Below, piece by piece: positions 37,424 through 48,440 of a DNA stretch of 64,000 nucleotides. The DNA is from Mercurialis annua (Eukaryota; Streptophyta; Magnoliopsida; Malpighiales; Euphorbiaceae). Under the pieces are notes generated by a model, which did not search any database, was not told where the DNA came from, and worked only from the letters and a program-made list of their open reading frames with translations. The stretch covers positions 2,986,001-3,050,000 of the forward strand of contig NC_065570.1 in the NCBI RefSeq assembly GCF_937616625.2, written 5' to 3'. A program made the position numbers and the translations under genes. Positions within the stretch are counted from its first letter, which is position 1. Each line of letters opens with the position of its first letter.

Positions 37424-39178
37424 TTAATCTCGAGTAAACTCAATCTTGATGCCACCAATTTTAACACCTTTACCAGATCTAGGAACCAAAGCTACAACAA
37501 CGCTATCATCATCTTCAGCTCCTAAATCCTCCAACAAATCAGTAAGCCCTAATCTCAAACACGTCTTCATTTTCTTGCCATGTTTATGCTTACGAGGAAC
37601 ATTCACAAAACTGCCGGCGAACTCGGAATTATCCGGCCGAGTAGCAAGTAGATCATCTTCATCATTAACATACACATCAAATTTCACAACTGAATCGTTC
37701 TCTAATTCTATCCCATTTATCACCAAAATCTCCTCTTCGTCTTCTTTTTCATTCTTGGTTCTTGATTTCTTCGGCCTTTTAACCAAAGTAGTGATGGTTT
37801 TGTTTAATGTTAATGGAAATGAGTTAGCTGACCTAATTGGTGTCGAGTTCTTTATTTCAGCTGCAAGTGCCACCTGACCAAAATTTCTATTATCCGCCAC
37901 TTTCTTGGATAATTTTCTTGGTCTTGGCTTAGAATTAAGCCATGGAACATCAACTTCTTGATAAGTATACCCGAGTTTTTTAGTGTCAAGGCAATCTCTA
38001 ACCTTAACACGAACCGGATTCGCGTTCTCATCATAAAAAAGAAATTCTGCGTTGAGCCAATCCGAGTTAGTGAACTCAGTTCTTCTGTTGCCTCCTAGGG
38101 TTTTCCAAATTGTCCACATTCGATCAACGTTAGAGTGATGACCGAAAAAGATTGGATCTCTAGCAGCTGAGTAGAAATTTCCCATGTTTTCACGATTTGG
38201 TTGAGTGTTATCTCCACACCAGATATGAACCGGACCGTGCGGGATATTCTCAATGGAGCCGGCCCCAGGTTCAGGTTCGTCGCCCGCGCGGTAAGGACTG
38301 CCGAGAAAAAGACTAGCAGTCTTGCTATTAGAAACCATTTGTCTATACATAATAGTAAGATTGCTAGATAATTGTTCTTGCTTCGAACTAGGGTTTTCGG
38401 TTCCGTTATAATCAAGATCGAGTAGTGTCGGAGGTTGGTGATTCTTGTTACGGAACCGATCATAGAGTGGAGATTTAGGGTTAGCATACATGGCCGGCAT
38501 TTGCATGCCGGCCGGAGAATCCCAGTTCCAGTAAGGCAAAGCAAAAGTCGGATCATCAATCAATTTACCCAAGATTCTTTCATGGAAATAAAGATAATAT
38601 CTATGAAAAGGAAAAAAAAGCCAACAATTATGAACTTGAAGGTCTAAATTTGGAAACCCTACTTGATCATGAGCACCATCACAATAAGCACAATGAACAT
38701 TAGCTTGCTGCTTAAAGCTACGTGGATCATCATCGGGTAGAGCTTTCATGAGCTCAACAGCTCTAGAATATTTAGCTAGGTAGCGTTCATCAACTAAATG
38801 AGCTGCTGGTCTGATACGCAATAAAGGGTTCGAAGGTGGTTTGAAATCTAAGATGGTTGTAGATTTCGGAGGGCAACAATTTGTGGGTATGGCACCGGTT
38901 GGTAAGTCAGCTTTGCCACAGTTGGTTAGGTCAGGGGCTGAGACTGGGCTAGCCAAGGCTAACGAATTGCCGAAAGTGGTTGCGCCATATAGGCCACCGA
39001 GACCTAGTAGAACGTCTCTTCTAGTGCTAGGGTTTTTGTGATGATCATGATCATGATCATCACCTTTGCATGCAATTACTCTAGAATTATTAACATGAGC
39101 TAATTTTTGATTTTGGGGTAAGGAAATTAAGTTGGGATTTCTTAGGAAGGTCGATGTTGAAAAAGTTAAAGAAGCCAT
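37424..39178 (-). CDS. PPO: Polyphenol oxidase (catechol oxidase), plastid precursor
   Basis: An intronless 584-residue frame, the usual PPO precursor size. A Ser/Asn-rich plastid transit peptide is followed by a twin-arginine thylakoid signal (STRRDVLLGLGG, about 51-62). The tyrosinase domain has CuA ligands His162, His183 and His192 (VHCAYC, VHNCW, FHRYY), with Cys166 placed to form the thioether to His183. CuB ligands His314, His318 and His348 are present (HGPVHIW, HHSNVDRMW). DWL (NSDWLNAEF) and KFDV (VVKFDVYVNDE) C-terminal domains complete the family pattern. The enzyme oxidises o-diphenols to o-quinones with O2 in the thylakoid lumen and acts in browning and defence. All key residues are intact. 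An oddity is a His/Asp run (DDHDHDHH, 40-47) in the transit peptide. Single-exon structure is common for eudicot PPO genes. Confidence 0.97.
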   Translation of the reverse strand: MASLTFSTSTFLRNPNLISLPQNQKLAHVNNSRVIACKGDDHDHDHHKNPSTRRDVLLGLGGLYGATTFGNSLALASPVSAPDLTNCGKADLPTGAIPTNCCPPKSTTILDFKPPSNPLLRIRPAAHLVDERYLAKYSRAVELMKALPDDDPRSFKQQANVHCAYCDGAHDQVGFPNLDLQVHNCWLFFPFHRYYLYFHERILGKLIDDPTFALPYWNWDSPAGMQMPAMYANPKSPLYDRFRNKNHQPPTLLDLDYNGTENPSSKQEQLSSNLTIMYRQMVSNSKTASLFLGSPYRAGDEPEPGAGSIENIPHGPVHIWCGDNTQPNRENMGNFYSAARDPIFFGHHSNVDRMWTIWKTLGGNRRTEFTNSDWLNAEFLFYDENANPVRVKVRDCLDTKKLGYTYQEVDVPWLNSKPRPRKLSKKVADNRNFGQVALAAEIKNSTPIRSANSFPLTLNKTITTLVKRPKKSRTKNEKEDEEEILVINGIELENDSVVKFDVYVNDEDDLLATRPDNSEFAGSFVNVPRKHKHGKKMKTCLRLGLTDLLEDLGAEDDDSVVVALVPRSGKGVKIGGIKIEFTRD

Positions 39179-39220
39179 GAATTGTTTGGTTATTATTAAT
39201 TAGGTGTTCAAGGGATTCTT

Positions 39221-39230
39221 CCTATTTATA
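39221..39230 (-). promoter_or_regulatory. Probable TATA box of PPO
   Basis: On the minus strand TATAAATAGG lies about 45 bp upstream of the PPO start codon, a good plant TATA match. The position implies a short 5' leader of roughly 15-20 bases. Confidence 0.55.
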
Positions 39231-39948
39231 ATGAAATGGATTCAGAATTCGAAAGAATCTTTAGACTATTCTGATTTCTAATTCAATTAATGGATTACTA
39301 TGTACATTTATGACTGAATATTAACATTCAAGAGAGTTTCTTTGTATGCATATATTGCCAAATATTTAAGTTGAATAACTAAATTAATAGTGACATGAAG
39401 AAATAGAGAAGTGCGAAATTAAGGTAACTTGTGCATGAAAGTGGCAACTAGTTCAATCCGAGGAAAATTGAGATTTATCTTTAGGTTACAATGTCTATTC
39501 TTTAATAATTGCAAACTTGCAACTAATTAACAACCATAATTTTTTAGGTAATTGATTTTGAAATTTACTGTAATTTGCACTTAATTTAAATTGGTGATCG
39601 TATTTAGATTCGTTTCAATTTGGTCATTGAGCAACGATTTTAATAATATCAAAATGTTTTTAAATGATTTTTAGTCAAACTAATTATGTGTATACGCTAA
39701 TGATCGAGTTTTGATTATTCATATCACACTATATATACCTTATATTTTATGTATACACGCAATCAAGTAAAAATCAACTCGATATTATTTTCAGTGACCT
39801 AAAATTTTTTGTTGAAATAAAATTATAGTTATTAAAATAAAATATATTGAAGTACGTTGATCAAAATAAAAAATAAGCAAAATTTAGTGATCACCCTATA
39901 ATCAATTATCCAAAGCAGTTTCTTAAATGCGAAATGCAAAGTTTGATA
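39231..39948. other. PPO upstream region
   Basis: AT-rich, no ORF and no repeat recognised. It presumably contains the rest of the PPO promoter. Confidence 0.45.
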
Positions 39949-39957
39949 TAGTAGTTT

Positions 39958-40349
39958 GGCCTAATTACTTAAAAAAATCTCACCTTATAATATTTTTTCA
40001 TTTATACCATGATCTAAAAAAAAGTTCATTTGTACCCTTTTTTTTATTTTTCGTTTTCAACTCTACCCTAAAGCACTAAATTGAACTTTTTTTATTTAGA
40101 AAAAGCTGAAAATAATTCTTCATTTTTTAACTTATTTGTATTTTTTCAAATAGAAAAAAGATGATATAACCCTTCTATTTAATTATTTTTAATATTTTCA
40201 TCCTTTAATTAATTAAATTGTCAAAAAATAAAATTTTGGGGTACAATTGAAAACGAAAAACCAAAAAAAGGGTACAAATGAACTTTTTCCTAAGTCAGGG
40301 TATAAACGAAAAATTATTTTAAGGTGGGGTTTTTTTAAGTAATTAGACC
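39958..40349. mobile_element. Mutator-like MITE (9-bp TSD)
   Basis: 392 bp. The ends GGCCTAATTACTT and AAGTAATTAGACC are inverted repeats that continue inward for about 130 bp (CATTTGTACCC and GGGTACAAATG). The target duplication TAGTAGTTT is exact at 39949-39957 and 40350-40358. Sequence is close to the elements at 53994 and 51689. Confidence 0.85.
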
Positions 40350-40929
40350 TAGTAGTTTTCATAAGGTCAATGTTTTTTTAGATAAATGTCATAAGGTCAA
40401 TGTTACACCAATATTTCTATTCTAAAGTTTTTTGGATACGAATCTAGTTTGCTTAACAATAACATCTAGAAAATTTAGTTTACACTTTTCAAAAACTGCA
40501 TGTATTTTCTTTATTATAGAATAGTTGAGTTGAGGAGGGAGATTATACAATTTTAAGTTTTAACTTGTTTAATTAATTTACAGTAAAATAGAAAATTGAC
40601 ACCGTAACCTTTAGCATCGTGGTGCTGCTATAAAATTTCTATTCGCGGTTATCTTTGAGTTAGTGGGCATGAAGTATGTACTAAGTACTAACACGTTAAT
40701 TAGTTTAGTTTGTTTCCATATATTTGCATGTTGCTTTTGAGAAAATAACAAGAAAATAAGAAAAAAGCCTCCACATTTCACATAATGCAATTTTAATAAA
40801 TTTGTTTATTTTGGTACCATTTTTGTTACAAAAAGTACCAAATATGAATGTTTTATTTCATCCAACACCATTTTCACTCTTTACCCAACACGTGTCCAAA
40901 GCAAAAGTTAATTTGAATATTTTTTAACA

Positions 40930-41025
40930 CGTGCTGACCTCATCATGAGGTCAGCACGCCTATGTATGTCAGCAGGTGCATATGCACCTGCTTTAATATA
41001 TGACCCGCGCGTGATGCGCGGGTCA
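40930..41025. repeat. Left cluster of three hairpins
   Basis: 40930-40958: 13-bp perfect arms, 3-nt loop. 40972-40991: 20-bp perfect palindrome (GCAGGTGCAT/ATGCACCTGC). 41001-41025: 10-bp arms TGACCCGCGC/GCGCGGGTCA, 5-nt loop. They stand out as GC-rich in AT-rich surroundings. Confidence 0.92.
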
Positions 41026-41204
41026 TTTAAACCAAATTTCAGATGCACCAAAGGGTGCACCTGATACCATTTTTTTGTTTTAATATAAATTATATATTTA
41101 CTTAAATTATATATAAAATTTATTTATTATATTTTAATTTTAAAAATATTAATCTTAATTTTAAATTTTAAAAATATAAATATATTACTTTTTTTTGTTT
41201 ATAT

Positions 41205-42470
41205 CTTCGATACATATTTGATACGTCTCTCACATATTATACCCCCTCCGTTTTTATTTAATTGTTCATTTAGCCAAAATTGTACATAATAAAAAAGTGA
41301 AATTTTTGTCTTATATATATCGGCAATGTATTAAATATGTATCATATATGTATCAGAGATGTATCAAATTATATGTTTGAATTTTTTTCAATTTTTAACG
41401 TAATTGACAATCATTTTAAACACGTATAAATTATGTATCAGAAATTTATTACACATCTCAGATACATAATTTATACATAATAGATACATATTTGATACAT
41501 TATTGAATTAACTGATTAATTTGATTGGTTCGTTTTTATATTTAAAAAAATTTATAAACATATATGTAATAATATTAATTAGTTCATTTTAATTAGTATT
41601 ATTAGATTTATTATTTTGTATATATTTGATCGGTTTGGTTTCATGGTCTGACCGGAAGCCCAAGGTAGAAGAAAGGAAAAAAAGAATAGAAGTGCAAAAT
41701 ATTCGATAAATATTTGATACTATGATACATATATGATACATTTTCGATACATAATTTATACATGATAGATACAAATTTGATACATTAATAGAATTAACTG
41801 ACTAATTTGATTGGTTCGTTTTTATATTTAAAAAAACTTATAAACATATATGTAATAATTAGTATTATTACATATATGTTTATAAGTTTTTTTAAATATA
41901 AAAACGAGTTGTTTTGTTTATATTTGGTCGGTTCGGTTTCATGATTTGACCGGAAGCCTAAGGTGAAAGAAAGGGAAACAATGAGTAGAAATGCAAAATA
42001 TTCGATAAATATTTGATACATCTCGGATACATATGTGATACATTTCTGATACATAATTTAGACATGTTTAAAAAGAAAATTATCAAATTACGTTGAAAAT
42101 TGAAAAATTATCAAACATATAATTTGATACATCTCCGATACATATATGATACATATTATATACATCACTGATACATTTTTGATTTGTCAAGTTCTATAGT
42201 TTCAAGGACTGCCATTATTGGAGTATTATTTGTAGAGTGGATACATATCTGATTTATTCAAATAGATCATCGTCAAATTCTATAAAAAAATATATAACAT
42301 GATAGACACATTTTTTTAAATGTATTTAATAAATACATCGCTGATACATAATTTATACACGATAGATATATTTTTAAAAGTATTTAAATAGATACATGAT
42401 AGATACATTTTTACTAAATTATATACTGTATATTTTTTTACATATATTTATTTGATACATAATTATTTAT
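41205..42470. repeat. GATACAT-rich repeat array with a 290-bp duplication
   Basis: Dozens of GATACAT, TGTATC and ATACATTTTTGATAC variants in both orientations. A longer unit occurs twice in tandem at about 41440-41720 and 41735-42020; each has TTTGATTGGTTCGTTTTTA, GACCGGAAGCC and CAAAATATTCGATAAAT. Translated frames here are repeat artefacts. Confidence 0.8.
41817..41906. repeat. 90-bp near-perfect palindrome
   Basis: Arms 41817-41859 and 41864-41906 are exact reverse complements over 43 bp, with a 4-nt loop (TAGT). It begins CGTTTTTATATTT and ends AAATATAAAAACG. The transcript could form a 43-bp stem. Confidence 0.97.
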
Positions 42471-42697
42471 TGTAGTTAATTAAACATATATATAATAATA
42501 CTAATTAAAATAAATTTTTCTAGTGCTTATTTATTTTTAATAGACTATATTTAATTAGTTGTTGTATAAATATTTTAAATTATTTTATATATATTTTAGA
42601 TAAATTATTTTTGATAAATTTTAGATATATTTTAAATTAGTTGTTATATAAATTATTTATTTTATTTAAAAAACAAAAAAAAATATATAAAGCCATT

Positions 42698-42798
42698 CTA
42701 GTGCACTGTTCATAACAGTGCACTAGCATGGCACAGTGCACCAATTGGTGCACTGTTCACGCGTCAGCGGGCCTGACGCGTGCGTCAGGCCCGCTGAC
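42698..42798. repeat. Right cluster of three hairpins
   Basis: 42698-42726: 13-bp arms CTAGTGCACTGTT, 3-nt loop. 42734-42755: perfect 22-bp palindrome. 42763-42798: 17-bp perfect arms GTCAGCGGGCCTGACGC with a 2-nt loop. It mirrors the left cluster in layout. Confidence 0.93.
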
Positions 42799-43248
42799 GT
42801 CACCAAGGTGGTATCTATGAAATATTTTTTGTGCACATGTAATAAGTCTATTTTTTGTTGTAAAGTGTGAAAATGGTGGGCTCCTTTCTTGTATTTTTGT
42901 GATATTCTCTTCAATTTTAGGTTTTGTTGTAATTATATTTCATTATACCTTCTGCTCATATGATTCAAGTTTGGACGGTTCAGATTGAGTTCAACCGGCG
43001 ATTTGACTCTTTTAAATATAAGTTTAAATTCAATTCGGGAACAGTTCAAAACTAATATTTATATTCTATGACGTCCATATATTAGATTTATGCGGATTGC
43101 AATGGTCCTTTCGGATACATAAAAGATTAATCAAATAAAACCTCAATCTCACACGTAAATATACAAAACTATTACGAGTTTAAACTCGAGTTGAATTCGA
43201 TGAGAACAATAAGTGTTAAACTTAGTACAAATGGAGCGGCGAGATGAG

Positions 43249-43815
43249 TATGAATGGCAATGGGGAGGAGATTCCCCATTCTCCGTGGGGATCCACCCCT
43301 AATGGGTGGAGAATCCCCACCAATTACCTCCATGGATATGGAAATGAGGAAAAATCATTCCCCAACCACAGGATTGGGGAGGGGACGGGGAGCATAGTCC
43401 CCATCCCATGGGAATTCCCATTCCCGTTCCCATGGGGATCCGATTTATATTTATGCATATTTATATTATATCATAAATTTTAGTATGTTATTTATAATTT
43501 TAAATAATTTAACTTAATTTTTTTTATTAGCTTATATTTAGTTATAAATATATAATATTATAAAAAATAATAGTATTTTTTATAATTAATTTTTTTTAAA
43601 TATCTTATGAAAATATATAATAAAATTATTTATAAATTATATTTAATTATACGGGAACGAGATCCCCATGAGGATGGAGAATCCATGGGGACGAGGACGG
43701 GGATGATTTTATCCCCATTAATTAAATGGAGAAGGGGATGAGAATTCTCCATATATACGCGGGAATAGGGATGGGGATGGCTTCCCCGTCCCCACCCGCC
43801 CCATTGCCATCCTTA
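43249..43815. mobile_element. hAT-like MITE of the GGCAATGGGG type
   Basis: 567 bp. The ends TATGAATGGCAATGGGG and CCCCATTGCCATCCTTA are inverted repeats. The subterminal regions are full of CCCC and GGGG motifs (GGGGATCC, CCATGGGGA). The 8-bp flanks GAGATGAG (43241-43248) and GAGATGGG (43816-43823) match at 7 of 8, as expected for hAT. The 79-codon ORF inside is chance. Confidence 0.78.
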
Positions 43816-43823
43816 GAGATGGG

Positions 43824-44564
43824 TGCCTAGATAAAATCTAAGTCGTTTGTACAAATATAAAAATTATAAAAAAATTAAATTAATTAAAAAAAATTTATCT
43901 ACTTTTAAAATTTTATTCTTTCAAAATTTTATAAATATAAATACTACTCCATTGGACAATAATGATACATTCTTCATTAGTGATAAATAAAAAAATTAAT
44001 TATCAAAAATAAAAAGTGGGCCTATCAATTCGGAATAGAGGAGTATTATTTTAATTTATTATTAACTATTTAGAATTATAATTAAAAGGAGTAAACCTAT
44101 TATCTTTAATAGAATTATTATTGTTATTATAATTTTCTCAATCTTATTTTAGTCATTTATACTCTATTTTAATTGCATTTTAGAAGGAAATATTTATTAT
44201 GGTCTAAATGTAAATAGAAACAATATTCTAGCTATATTAATTAAAAACAATGAGAATAAGATAAATTTGAAATAAGTTATAAGATACTCTATCAAAATTG
44301 TAATTACAAATAATTAATAAATATTTAGGAAAAATGATAAATGTAAAAAAGTAAATTTATAGAGGGGGTATATCTTATTAACCGTTTGTAAGTGGAGGTG
44401 GGCAGGTGGGCAGTTTGATTAGAGAAAACTGCTACCATTTCCCTCCAGTTAATTATACTACTAATCATCATTTAGCTAATTAATAATTAATTACTCTTCT
44501 CCATGATGAACTATTCTTTATAATCTTTGCTTCTCCACCTTAATTACATAGTAATTAAGTGAAC
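43824..44564. other. Upstream region of the IST1-like gene
   Basis: AT-rich. Degenerate ends TACTCC (about 43946) and GGAGTA (about 44045) could be a worn Stowaway MITE of about 100 bp. Otherwise nothing recognised; the promoter of the IST1-like gene must be in the last few hundred bases. Confidence 0.45.
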
Positions 44565-46108
44565 ATGCTCGGTCTACTATTCGGGTGGAGAAAAGCTTCC
44601 AAGTGGTAATTATAGTCCATTAATTACACCATTTTTGTACTATTCATTTTACTAATTTAGTTCGTTTATTTCATTTTCAGCAAGAAATTAGTTAAACTTC
44701 TTCATTGTCGCATTCAATTAGTAAAGAGCAAGAAATACGTAATTATAAAGCAATTACGTGACGACATTTCTCAGCTTCTCAAGAACAGTCAATTCGAACG
44801 TGCTTTTTCTCTGGTTAATCTATCTATCACTTAACAAAATTCAATTCAAAATTTTCTACTTTACTGATTGCAAATTACTGTTTAATTAATACTGTTTTAT
44901 TATTAATCTTAAACTTTAATTAAATTTCTTCAGGCTGAGCAGCTGTTTAAGGATCAAAGCCTGTTTGATGCATATGATTTGTTGGGTACTTACTGTGAAT
45001 TTATAACCATTCGATTCCGTTTTATACGTAGACACAGGTAAAAATATAATTTGGACCGTTATGAAGTGAATAATTTTAATAAATTTAGAAGAATAACCAC
45101 ATAAACCTGTGGTATTTTGCTATCAGGAATTGTCCTGAAGACATTAATGAAGCAATTTCAACGTTGATATTTGCTACGGCTTGGTGCGGAGATTTGCCTG
45201 AACTACAAGTGATTCGAAAATTGTTTAATGAGCGTTACGGACACAAATTCACGAAAATTGCAGCTGAATTGCATATTGGAAATTTCGTTAATCATGAGGT
45301 TCGTAATTGTTCTAATGAATTTTAAACATATTTAATGTTTCTTCAGGTTTTTTTCGCTGATTTTTGTTGCTCATCAGATTAAGGAGAAACTTTGCGTAAA
45401 ATCAATTCCTGATGATGCGAAAATGAAACTGATGATTGACATTGCCAAGGAGTCCATTTTTACGCCATGGCAGCTTGGATGTGACCACTCAACCAAAGTA
45501 CAGCTCTTACAGGTTTGTCAGCATTCTGATTTCCATTTGATTTCCGTCTTGTCCGATGAATTATTCTGAAATCCGTCAAATTACAGGTTTATGGAAATAA
45601 CAAAGATGATCATTTGGAAGGCTTCATTTTCAAAGAAGAAACATATGTCAGATTCAATGCGACAAGTTCCTGTTGTGAACGTACACAAAGTGTTCGGCCT
45701 TTTGTCTCATCCGAACCTGAAAAACGTATTCGAAGTAGTCTTTCAAGAGATAACACCTGCCTAGAGGAAGTAAAAGAGTTGGAGTATATTGAATTTCAAG
45801 ATGAGCATTACAATGAAGACAAACGAGTGTTTTTGTTCAATTCGGGGATTCATCCATTGACGTCGAAAGATTTATCAAATGGTCTAGAATATTCTTGTAA
45901 AGAGGCCGAAAATGCTGGAAATAGTATCGTAGTTTATCGCGAAGATCAGAAATCGGCATCAACGTCTCATAACCATGTGCATCCCAAGCTCCCGGACTGT
46001 GATGAATTGGCTATGAAATTCAAGGCACTTAAGAAACAACATCTTCAAAGAAAAAATCTCTATAAGTTACAATCTCTTTATTTTTTAGAGAATGACAGCT
46101 TTTTCTGA
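44565..46108 (+). CDS. IST1-like protein (ESCRT-III associated, Vps4 regulator)
   Basis: Six exons: 44565-44605, 44681-44813, 44934-45037, 45127-45298, 45378-45512 and 45587-46108, all GT-AG with matching phases, giving 368 residues. The first about 175 residues form the IST1 domain: an MLGLLFGWRKASK-type start, then basic helices (LVKLLHCRIQLVKSKK), a QLLKNSQFERAFSLAEQL helix, an LLGTYCEFITIRF helix and an LIFATAWCGDLPELQVIRKLF-type segment. IST1 proteins bind ESCRT-III (CHMP1) and Vps4/SKD1 and regulate multivesicular body sorting at endosomes. The last exon encodes a polar, variable tail that ends in a basic KFKALKKQHLQRK stretch. No typical MIM motif was recognised at the end. Plants carry several ISTL paralogues and I cannot say which this is. 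Confidence 0.88.
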
Positions 46109-46660
46109 ATAAATTTCTTACTAATTTATTAACTTATTGAGTGTTAATGATAGATTTATCATCATTCTTCAAATCCTGTTGCTTTTAATCATATAAAAGC
46201 TGGATCGGAAATAAAATTCAGAACAAATCATAAAGTTTATTATGAAACAGCAAATGGAGCTAACAATAGTTTTTTTTTAATTAATGGAGCCAACAATATA
46301 GTTATTTACTACTTTAATCAAAGTTATCATTTTTAACTTATTTCCTTTATGTGAAAATTCATTTCAAGTTGTTTTCCATGATCTTTTTTTATTCCTATAA
46401 ATAATTTTTAGAGAATTTATATACTGACAAACATTATTTAAATACAGATAGTTACAAATAAAAGCGAACATTCGCCACTGAATTTTTATCTTTGTTCTAT
46501 TTATACTGACGCTTAGTTACAAACAAAAGTGAACATTCGCCACTGAATTTTTATCTTTGTTCTATTTATACTGACACATAAAAATATTTAATACTAGCAA
46601 CTGTAATATTTTTTATCTTTCTGTTTTCAAAAAATAGATTGCATTGATATTAAAATAGTA
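46109..46660. other. 3' flank of the IST1-like gene with a 65-bp tandem duplication
   Basis: Copies at 46449-46510 and 46514-46575 share TAGTTACAAA, GAACATTCGCCACTGAATTT and ATTTATACTGAC with two or three differences. Nothing else recognised. Confidence 0.75.
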
Positions 46661-47287
46661 CAGTCGACTTTCTAATAGTTAATATTTTATAAATTAATAA
46701 ATCTAATAATTAATAGAAAATTGAGAGAACCAACTTCGTTCCACGTTGGATAATTAATAATTCTATTATTTAATAATTAATAAAATTTAAAATATATTCT
46801 ACATGAATATTAATTATTAGAGAAATTTTTTAAAGAAATATATAACAATTGATGATTTATCTAAAGCAATACTAACCTTAATTCATAAAGTGGAAGTTAA
46901 AATACTATCAAGTTATGACTTTCTTATTCTTTTGAGAAATTTTAAAAAAAGTTATTAGATAAACAAATTAAAGTAAGTAAAGTATCTCTAGTATAAAAAA
47001 TATTAAAAATTATTTTACTTTATGAATACAACTTCTTAATAATTATTTTTTAGTTTGATATCAATTGATATTTTTTTAATTGAATATAAAATTATTATTT
47101 TTTAAATTGAGTGATTGTAAAGTGTATTTAGTTAGTTTTTTTATAATATAATATTAATATTAGGTCTATTAATGTAGATGCTTTAAAATATGTTTTATAA
47201 TTTTTGTATACAGATTCAATAAATTAATAATTTTAATAATTAATAATTTTGATTCACCATGTGTATTAATTATCAGAGGGTCGACTG
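46661..47287. mobile_element. pogo/Emigrant-like MITE
   Basis: 627 bp. The ends CAGTCGACTTTCTAATAGTT and the complement CAGTCGACCCTCTGATAATT are inverted repeats followed inward by TTAATAATTAATA-rich sequence. The flanking dinucleotide is TA on both sides (46659-46660, 47288-47289). This is the look of plant pogo-type (Tc1/mariner) MITEs. No transposase frame. Confidence 0.78.
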
Positions 47288-47519
47288 TACCAAGGTAGTA
47301 TTAAAAATGATAAACAAAAAAACTTAAAGTTAGACTACAAAAGTGTATCAATACACTGGTAGGTTTGAAACTAAACGTCAGATATCTTGTCGAATTCCTC
47401 AAGACTACATATTTGATACCGTATGAGAACAAATATATGGTTTGAATACATTGTTAACTACTATGAAATTTACTATTCATTTTTAAAAAATTTATCCTGG
47501 ATGCTAGGTCTCATACTAT

Positions 47520-47850
47520 TTACTTACGAAGCACATCTGATCTCATTTAGGTATTAAAAATGAATAAAAAAAATTTAGTAAACATTTAATTTTAGTTTAC
47601 TCTAATATCTTAATTAAATTAAACGCTTACCAATATAATTATCTAAAGTAACTGAACTTTATCATTAAAATTCATCCATCATTTATAGATAGCTTACATG
47701 TATTTTGTATGATGGTATCATGCCAATATGCTTTAAAATATATAAATAAGAAAAATGTGAAGATGTTTGAGAAAAATTATCATTTAAGAAAATGAATAAA
47801 ACAACCAAACCAGTGTGATCTAGTTGTACATAATATAAGTTGCCAACACA
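47520..47850. repeat. Dispersed repeat, copy 1 (partner at 55415)
   Basis: Shares order and landmarks with 55415-55725: TCTAATATC, TTCATC(A/C)ATCATTTATAG, ATGCTTTAAA(A)TATAT, GAAGATGTTTGA-like, and AAGTTGCCAACACAAAA at the end. Same orientation. No ORF. Confidence 0.7.
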
Positions 47851-48132
47851 AAACAAATGAAACCTCAATTAATGACAACACCGATGAATTTATGTTCTAA
47901 TTTTTTTACTTTTTTTAGGATCGATCATTCAATCGATTAGATTGAATTCAAATTATTTTCTCTCTTTATTAAAGTGAATAAATTAACTAAAACCAAATAA
48001 ACCATTATTTTAAAAATATAAAAACCAACTGATCGAATTAGTTGATTAATTCAATAAAACTGATAAAATGTGAAACTAATTATCAAAATAAATGTAAAAT
48101 ATTTTCATCATCCAGATAACTAATATTTTAAA

Positions 48133-48440
48133 GGGTTAATGTCAAAAAAATCACAAATTTTACACGTTTTCTCATTTTAATCACGCAGTTTAAATTTTCT
48201 TATTTTCGTGCACGAACTACCACTTTTTCTCAAATTCATGCACGGTACTGAGGTGGCACTCATTTGTTGGTCTAAAATAACCTCCACCTCAGCGAATTAC
48301 ACCAATAGAGCAGTGATACCTCAGCACCGTGTATGAATTTGAGAAAAAGTGATAGTTCGTGCATGAAAATGAGAAAATTTAAACTACGTGATTAAAATAA
48401 GAAAACGTGTAAAATTGGTGAATTTTTAGAACATTAACTC
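48133..48440. mobile_element. Mutator-like MITE (9-bp TSD)
   Basis: 308 bp with TIRs of about 120 bp. Landmarks AATTTTACACG, TCATTTTAATCACG and GTGCACGAACTA are inverted at the other end. The target duplication TATTTTAAA is exact at 48124-48132 and 48441-48449. It lies about 300 bp upstream of RPL10. Confidence 0.85.

Larger units (their letters stand above)
40865..42880. mobile_element. Hairpin-bounded repeat block, possible non-autonomous element
   Basis: The left end CACCATTTTCACTCTTTAC (about 40867) and the right end GTAAAGTGTGAAAATGGTG (about 42861) are an inverted repeat with one mismatch. Inside each end are three strong GC-rich hairpins: 40930-40958, 40972-40991 and 41001-41025 on the left; 42698-42726, 42734-42755 and 42763-42798 on the right. 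The middle is a GATACAT-rich array. No target duplication was found and there is no coding capacity, so its class is unknown. Short ORFs across it come from the repeats. Confidence 0.5.

Noticed and set aside
38095..38559. 154-codon minus-strand ORF within PPO
   Set aside because: Alternative-frame shadow of the intact PPO coding sequence.
41589..42054. Two similar Tyr/Ile-rich ORFs that look like a small gene family
   Set aside because: They are the two copies of the GATACAT-rich 290-bp duplication translated in the same frame. No promoter, domain or codon bias supports them.
43244..43483. 79-codon ORF with Pro/Trp/Gly
   Set aside because: Lies in the GC-rich end of the hAT-like MITE.
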